39,622 bases of DNA from Bacteroidales bacterium. Lineage in GTDB: Bacteria; Bacteroidota; Bacteroidia; Bacteroidales; PUMT01. Positions 38,508-39,622 of this stretch are shown here, in pieces. The notes beneath the pieces are model-generated. The model was not told the DNA's origin and made no database searches. It saw only the letters and a list, made by a program, of their open reading frames with translations. A program made the position numbers and the translations under genes. The stretch lies in assembly GCA_007132715.1 (NCBI GenBank), contig SLOE01000071.1, forward strand, positions 1 through 39,622, read 5' to 3'. Within the stretch, counting starts at the first letter, position 1; every line of letters starts with the position of its first letter.

Positions 38508-38681
38508 TGAATACAGCAACGGCCAGAGGCTTCCCGGCAACAAGGCGCCGCAGGTAACGCCGCTGTCTAAATGTTGAACAATCTGGCTGTTTAATACGTT
38601 AAATAAACTATAATTTTGTCAACACCGCCGGTAACACATTCAGGAACCAATCCTGTAACCGGCAATCAAAATATCAACGTC

Positions 38682-39311
38682 ATGCAAAAGATCAATCCAA
38701 GAATTCTGCTTGCGATAATACTGATACCAATGGGACTTATAATTGCGATGGTCCCGGAAGATACGACCGGCAGCCGTAAGGTCTCAACCGAACAGATCCT
38801 GCAGGAGATCTCATCCGGCAGCCAGTTCGTTTCGCCTGATGAGGTGGCAGGTATGATAGTTGAGAACAACCCTGTCCTTCAGCTCATTGACGTGCGAAGC
38901 AGCAATGAATTTGAAAACTTCAGCCTCCCGGGCGCGGTCAATATTCCGCTTACAGACATACTGTCGGCCGAATGGAGAGATATTCTCGACCAGGATGTAA
39001 GGATCAACGTATTTTACTCCAACGGCTCAGTCCATGCAAACGAAGCATGGCTCCTGACCCGCCAGCAGGGATACAGGAACAACTATGTACTGCAGGGCGG
39101 ACTGAATTACTGGATGGAGGCGATAGTAAACCCCGATCCGCCTTCCAACTTAAGTCCCGATGAAGAATTCGCGAGGTACGATTTCAGGAGGGCCGTCAAC
39201 AGTGCCCTTGGAGGTGAAACGGTGGAACGCACCGTTGAGGCTCCGCCCCCTCCGCCAATGCCGTCGATCAGGCCCCGTGAACGTGCAACGGTGGTACAGG
39301 GAGGTTGCTGA
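38682..39311 (+). CDS. Membrane-anchored rhodanese-fold protein lacking catalytic-loop Cys, with C-terminal Gly-Gly-Cys
   Basis: N-terminal TM (ILLAIILIPMGLIIAMV); LQLIDVRSSNEFENFSLPGAVNIPL; INVFYSNGSVHANEAWLLTRQQGYRNNYVLQGGLNYW; PPPPPMPSIRPRERATVVQGGC terminus; ATG at 38682 preferred over the longer ORF start. Confidence 0.85.
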   Translation: MQKINPRILLAIILIPMGLIIAMVPEDTTGSRKVSTEQILQEISSGSQFVSPDEVAGMIVENNPVLQLIDVRSSNEFENFSLPGAVNIPLTDILSAEWRDILDQDVRINVFYSNGSVHANEAWLLTRQQGYRNNYVLQGGLNYWMEAIVNPDPPSNLSPDEEFARYDFRRAVNSALGGETVERTVEAPPPPPMPSIRPRERATVVQGGC

Positions 39312-39427
39312 ACACCCTGCCCGGTAACAGAATATCGCGGGTCCACATTTAACATGTATGCGTTAGGCAAAATGCCCCTGGTGGTAAAGGGAGGTTGCTG
39401 AACACCCTGCCCGGTAACATAATGTCG
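39290..39427 (+). repeat. 48-bp direct repeat pair, offset 90 bp, at the 3' end of the rhodanese gene
   Basis: ggtggta(c/a)agggaggttgctgaacaccctgcccggtaaca(g/t)aat(a/g)tcg at 39290-39337 and 39380-39427; 3 mismatches, 32-bp exact core. Confidence 0.95.
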
Positions 39428-39463
39428 TAAGCCCAACCTGCAGGGAAATGATGCAGGAGAGGG

Positions 39464-39622
39464 TCAGTACCCGAAAGAGCGCCCCTCGGCCTTGTCAACC
39501 ACGAGTTTGAATGTCTGCACATTGTTCACGGCAGGGGCATTGTATTTGTAATCATCCCGGCCGGTGTACTTTTTCATGATGATATTAAGGGACCTGACCT
39601 TTTCATCGTAATCCTCTATCAT
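39464..39622 (-). CDS. C-terminal fragment of a pyridoxamine 5'-phosphate oxidase-family (NimA-like) FMN-binding protein, truncated by window
   Basis: Reverse-strand reading MIEDYDEKVRSLNIIMKKYTGRDDYKYNAPAVNNVQTFKLVVDKAEGRSFGY*; 'IIMKKYTG...V...KLVVDKAEGR' resembles the family C-terminus. Confidence 0.5.
   Translation of the reverse strand: MIEDYDEKVRSLNIIMKKYTGRDDYKYNAPAVNNVQTFKLVVDKAEGRSFGY

Noticed and set aside
39290-39427. Possible CRISPR or attC-like array
   Set aside because: Only two copies, spacing dominated by unique sequence, and the first copy is coding; no cas or integrase genes nearby.

Overview
The window looks like a chromosomal segment from a Bacteroidota bacterium. This is inferred from the gldKLMN/PorP type IX secretion genes, the panC/panD/half-GT5/DUF4270 neighbourhood and Bacteroidota-like -33/-7 promoter motifs. 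Left to right it contains: (i) a nucleotide-sugar cluster with the four Wbp-type steps to UDP-2,3-diacetamido-glucuronate, plus galE and rfbB; (ii) a housekeeping block: DUF4270 lipoprotein, GT5-type glycogen synthase N-domain, panC, panD, LPG-synthase-like membrane protein, rfaE2-like, radA, PBP1A, topA and a degenerate ureohydrolase; (iii) a T9SS/gliding core (PorP/SprF-like, gldK, gldL, gldM, gldN); (iv) manC; (v) a tightly packed operon of MlaE-like permease, MlaF-like ATPase, THEP1-like NTPase with an internal 22-aa duplication, and a two-domain membrane protein resembling a fused ECF S/T component; (vi) a GH78 alpha-L-rhamnosidase; (vii) a sulfur-metabolism locus (PsrA/PhsA-like Mo enzyme, PsrB-like ferredoxin, NrfD/PsrC-like anchor, two YeeE/YedE-like half-transporters, and a membrane-anchored rhodanese-fold protein). 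The most interesting observation is that last protein: it lacks the catalytic-loop cysteine, and its only cysteine is the final residue of a proline-rich ...VVQGGC tail. The DNA encoding that tail is duplicated 90 bp downstream. No tRNA, rRNA, CRISPR array or transposase was recognised. All assignments come from reading the sequence; no database search was run.
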